Positions 5,388 to 7,327 of a DNA stretch of 7,327 nucleotides are shown piece after piece. The notes below the pieces were generated by a model. The model did not search any database, was not told the DNA's origin, and saw only the letters and a program-made list of their open reading frames with translations. The stretch spans positions 1 through 7,327 of the forward strand of contig CALKYL010000120.1 in assembly GCA_938003515.1 (NCBI GenBank), given 5' to 3'. Within the stretch, counting starts at the first letter, position 1; the number at the start of each line of letters is the position of its first letter. This stretch comes from an uncultured bacterium (GTDB lineage: Bacteria > Planctomycetota > UBA1135 > UBA2386). The position numbers were made by a program, and so were the translations under genes.

Positions 5388-6398
5388 GTGAAGACCCTGT
5401 GCCTTGCCCTCGTCGGCGCGCTCGCCGCCGCCGTCCCCGTCCACACGAGCCCCTGCCAGCAGGCCGAGCCGCCCGCCGCCCGGTCGGGCCCGTTCGTCCT
5501 GGAGGCCGGGGAGATCGAGGTCGCCGCGCTGATCGACCGCGTCGCCGAATACATGGGCTACAACGTGCTGTACAGCGAGGCGGAGGTGCAGGCCGCCGGC
5601 CCCACCGGCGGCCGGATCCGGCTGACCCGACGCACCGAGACCGACCGCGACGGCTGCTGGGAGCTGTTCGGCTCGCTGCTCTACCACAAGGGCTTCGCGG
5701 TGCTCGCGCTCGACGAAGCGCGCGGCCTATACGAGGTCGTGATGATCGCCGGCCAGCGCGGCCGCGAGATCGCGAGCGGCGCGAAGTTCGTGCCGCACGG
5801 CGAGGTCGAGCGCTACGCCGCGCTGCGCGCCATACCGATCATGACCACCGTGCCGCTGCAGAACGTCAACGCGCCGATCGCGACCAACGCGCTGCGGCCG
5901 TTCTTCGCGTCGACCGGGTCCGCGTCGACGGGCATCACGATCGGCAACGTCGGCAACACGAGCGACATCCTGCTGGCCGGGTTCGGGCCGCAGGTCGCGG
6001 CGGCCTGCCGGCTGCTGAAGCTGGTCGACACCGCCGACGACGACGCGCCGACGATGACGGTCGTCTACCTGCAGCACGCGGCAGCCGAGGAGCTCGTGCA
6101 GCGCCTGGAGGACACGCTCGGCGCACGCGCGATGCAGACCGCCGGGCAGGCCGGCTACCCCTTGGGCGCCCCTCTGCGCTCGGTCGCCCACCCGGCGCTC
6201 AACGCGATCATCTTGAGCGGCAATCCGACCCAGCTCCGCGACGCCACCGCGCTTATCGACAAGCTCGACCTGGCGACGAAGGCGCAGCCGCAGGCCGCGA
6301 CCGGTCTCGGGGAGCGCCTCGAGCAGCTCGAGCAGCGGCTGCAGCGCCTCGAGCGCGCGCTGCGCGCGGGCGGCGTCGGCCCGGGCAAGGACGGCTGA
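5388..6398 (+). CDS. Exported secretin-like N-domain protein without a pore domain
   Basis: The protein has 336 residues from a GTG start. Residues 1-20 (initiator Met, then KTLCLALVGALAAAV) form a Sec signal peptide, so it is periplasmic or outer-membrane associated; C23 follows S-P and does not make a lipobox. Residues about 35-75 (PFVLEAGEIEVAALIDRVA, then YMGYNVLYSE) resemble the N0/STN-type domain of secretins. Residues about 223-290 contain MTVVYLQHAAAEELVQRLE and LNAIILSGNPTQLRDATALI, the pattern of the N1-type ring domain (Secretin_N, PF03958). The region between may hold another such domain. The beta-barrel secretin domain is absent. Residues about 307-326 (LGERLEQLEQRLQRLERAL) form a Leu/Glu/Gln heptad coiled coil, followed by a short Gly-rich tail. 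It could be an accessory ring or pilotin-like partner of a type II or type IV pilus secretin encoded elsewhere. It converges on uvrB with only 25 bp between stops. Confidence 0.8.
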   Translation: MKTLCLALVGALAAAVPVHTSPCQQAEPPAARSGPFVLEAGEIEVAALIDRVAEYMGYNVLYSEAEVQAAGPTGGRIRLTRRTETDRDGCWELFGSLLYHKGFAVLALDEARGLYEVVMIAGQRGREIASGAKFVPHGEVERYAALRAIPIMTTVPLQNVNAPIATNALRPFFASTGSASTGITIGNVGNTSDILLAGFGPQVAAACRLLKLVDTADDDAPTMTVVYLQHAAAEELVQRLEDTLGARAMQTAGQAGYPLGAPLRSVAHPALNAIILSGNPTQLRDATALIDKLDLATKAQPQAATGLGERLEQLEQRLQRLERALRAGGVGPGKDG

Positions 6399-6423
6399 GC
6401 GGCGCCGTCCGGCCGCGGGCTCC

Positions 6424-7326
6424 CTACAGGAGCTCCATGTCCGCCTGCTCGAGCCGGTAGACCTCGTCGCGGATCTGCGCGGCGAGCTCGAAGTCGAGGT
6501 TCTTCGCGGCGGCCATCATCTCCGTGCGCAGCTGCTTGACGTGCCGCAGGAGGTCCTGGTGGCTCGCGAAGGCGCGCTGGCCGACCGCCGCGGTCGGGGC
6601 GGCCGCGCCCTGCCGGGGCGCCCCCTTCGCCTTGCCCCGGCCCTTGCCGCGGCCCTTCTTGCCCCTGTTGCCCGCCGCGTCGCCGTCCCCGTCGTCGTCG
6701 AGCACGACCTGCAGCAGGTCGCGCACCGGCTTGACGATCGTCTTCGGTTCGATGCCGTGCGCCTCGTTGTGCGCCTGCTGCTTGGCGCGGCGGCGCTCCA
6801 TCTCGGCGAGCGCGCCCTCGATCGAGTCGGTGCGTCTGTCGGCGTACAGGATCACCCGGCCCTCCACGTTGCGCGCCGCGCGGCCGCAGGTCTGGATCAG
6901 CGACGTCTTGCTGCGCAGGTAGCCCTCCTTGTCGGCGTCGAGCACCGCGACGAGCGCGACCTCGGGGATGTCGAGGCCCTCGCGCAGCAGGTTGATGCCG
7001 ACCAGGACGTCAAAGACGCCGAGCCGCAGGTCCCGGATCAGCGCCGTGCGCTCGATCGAGTCGATGTCGCTGTGCATGTAGCGCACCTTGATGCCGAGGT
7101 CGGCGAGGTAGTCGGCGAGCTCCTCCGCCGAGCGCTTGGTCAGCGTCGTGATCAGGACGCGCTCGCGCCGCGCGACGCGGGCGCGCACCTCGCCGACGAC
7201 GTCGTCGACCTGGCCCCGCGCCGGCCGCACCTCGACGGGCGGGTCGATCAGCCCGGTCGGACGCACGACCAGTTCGACGACCCGAACGTCGCTGTGCTGC
7301 AGCTCGTAGGCGCCGGGCGTCGCCGA
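6424..7326 (-). CDS. uvrB: UvrB, excinuclease ABC subunit B, C-terminal 300 residues (5' end outside the window)
   Basis: The open frame runs from the right edge to a TAG at 6424-6426. UvrB is the damage-verifying helicase-like subunit that loads UvrC; full proteins are about 660-700 residues, so somewhat less than half is seen. The fragment starts inside SATPGAYEL, then reads [14 protein letters not shown] and shows the helicase C-terminal motifs: [55 protein letters not shown] and QTCGRAARN (motif VI; usually QTIGRAARN). The last 35 residues ([20 protein letters not shown], ending MELL) are the UVR domain that binds UvrC. Between helicase and UVR domains lies an insert of about 45 residues, first Asp/Gly-rich and then Lys/Arg/Gly-rich. 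The gene is intact over the visible part, in contrast to uvrC. Confidence 0.96.
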   Translation of the reverse strand, partial: SATPGAYELQHSDVRVVELVVRPTGLIDPPVEVRPARGQVDDVVGEVRARVARRERVLITTLTKRSAEELADYLADLGIKVRYMHSDIDSIERTALIRDLRLGVFDVLVGINLLREGLDIPEVALVAVLDADKEGYLRSKTSLIQTCGRAARNVEGRVILYADRRTDSIEGALAEMERRRAKQQAHNEAHGIEPKTIVKPVRDLLQVVLDDDGDGDAAGNRGKKGRGKGRGKAKGAPRQGAAAPTAAVGQRAFASHQDLLRHVKQLRTEMMAAAKNLDFELAAQIRDEVYRLEQADMELL

Positions 7327-7327
7327 G

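Noticed and set aside
6399..6416. Hairpin between the convergent secretin-like and uvrB stops
   Set aside because: Only 5 bp (GCGGC with GCCGC) with an 8-nt loop and no T-tract; too weak to call as a terminator.

Overview
The window is very GC-rich bacterial DNA with a strong third-position G/C bias, so long open frames appear by chance on both strands. The gene content suggests a free-living, Gram-negative-type bacterium: a secretin-like N-domain protein, exported proteins, and UvrB/UvrC repair. A selenocysteine-decoding, very GC-rich planctomycete or myxobacterium-like lineage would fit, but this is an inference from style and content and no marker gene here settles it.

Layout: (1) 3-1145 (+), the 3' part of an unrecognised protein, cut by the left edge. 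(2) A strong GC hairpin between convergent genes. (3) 1205-2131 (-), an exported thioredoxin-fold protein whose reading frame is interrupted by one TGA at 1904-1906, exactly where the first Cys of a CxxC motif should be, giving U-P-P-C. A perfect 7-bp hairpin with a GGUCC loop starts 17 nt after the TGA, as expected of a bacterial SECIS element. I read this as a selenoprotein; it is the most notable item in the window. (4) 2253-4049 (-), uvrC, recognisable from the GIY-YIG domain to the helix-hairpin-helix end, but spread over more than one frame with two local lesions. (5) 4141-5175 (-), an AI-2E/PerM-family membrane protein. (6) A 212-bp divergent intergenic region with five tandem copies of a 14-bp unit. 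(7) 5388-6398 (+), an exported protein with secretin-type N-domains and a C-terminal coiled coil but no secretin pore. (8) 6424-7326 (-), the C-terminal part of uvrB, cut by the right edge.

UvrB and UvrC act together in nucleotide excision repair and lie on the same strand, but two unrelated genes separate them, one on the opposite strand, so they are not one operon. The selenoprotein lies 121 bp downstream of uvrC on the same strand and could share its transcript. No selenocysteine machinery gene (selA, selB, selC, selD) is visible, so the genome must supply it elsewhere.
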